48,123 bases of DNA from an uncultured Rhodospirillaceae bacterium (lineage in GTDB: Bacteria > Pseudomonadota > Alphaproteobacteria > UBA8366 > GCA-2717185), in NCBI GenBank assembly GCA_913044215.1, contig CAJWOT010000003.1:1-48123 (forward strand). Direction: 5' to 3'. Numbering within the stretch: the stretch's first letter is position 1; every line of letters begins with the position of its first letter. The position numbers and the translations under genes were made by a program. The notes under the pieces were generated by a model. The model was not told the DNA's origin. It worked only from the letters and a program-made list of their open reading frames with translations, and searched no databases. This document shows, one piece after another, positions 48,047 to 48,123 of this stretch.

Positions 48047-48123
48047 CTAAGGCACCGCATCCGACAAATTTTCGATCGGAAGCGGTTCGATCCTGTCTGC
48101 CGGGGTGAAGCCGAAAATCATTC
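48047..48123 (-). CDS. Possible C-terminus of a CDS running off the window
   Basis: Open minus frame ...MIFGFTPADRIEPLPIENLSDAVP* ending with TAG at 48047-48049; too short to identify. Confidence 0.3.
   Translation of the reverse strand, partial: MIFGFTPADRIEPLPIENLSDAVP

Noticed and set aside
1-48123. CRISPR arrays, toxin-antitoxin pairs, prophage, integrases or retron-like elements
   Set aside because: Looked for direct-repeat/spacer periodicity and for recognisable ORF products on both strands; none seen.

Overview
48.1 kb of a GC-rich, gene-dense chromosome. Protein content and synteny look alphaproteobacterial, probably Rhodospirillales-like (inference). Almost all of it is coding.

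Left to right:
- a truncated HisD/HpsN-like dehydrogenase, a small basic GTG-start ORF missing from the ORF track, a CspA protein and a DEAD-box helicase;
- a compact TauD/TfdA dioxygenase - SDR - PhyH dioxygenase - GST operon;
- a second CspA gene and tRNA-Met(CAU);
- a long sulfur / Fe-S block on the minus strand: cysE, an IscR-like Rrf2 regulator, a NifS/IscS-like desulfurase, a 2Fe-2S ferredoxin, TenA, a second Rrf2 regulator, sufBCDSU, a SufT-like DUF59 protein, SufA, mnmA and a conserved hypothetical;
- an alpha/beta hydrolase, anmK, tyrS, an AsmA/DUF3971 giant, glnE and bcp;
- an accessory stretch: aminotransferase, FAH-family protein, DUF455 protein, RidA, Asp/Glu-racemase-like protein, FAD monooxygenase and enoyl-CoA hydratase;
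- a conserved block: prfB (with a programmed +1 frameshift), PBP1A, AmiC and divergent rne;
- an aminotransferase, a GGT-like lipoprotein, an M48-TPR protease and a DsbA-family protein.

I see no CRISPR array, prophage or IS element, and no unmistakably new defence-type system. Best leads: the two-dioxygenase operon, the GGT-like protein whose catalytic Thr position appears to be Gly, dyad/hairpin signals at both Rrf2-linked promoters, a structured rne leader, and the prfB recoding site. All homology calls were made by eye from the sequence; no search was run.
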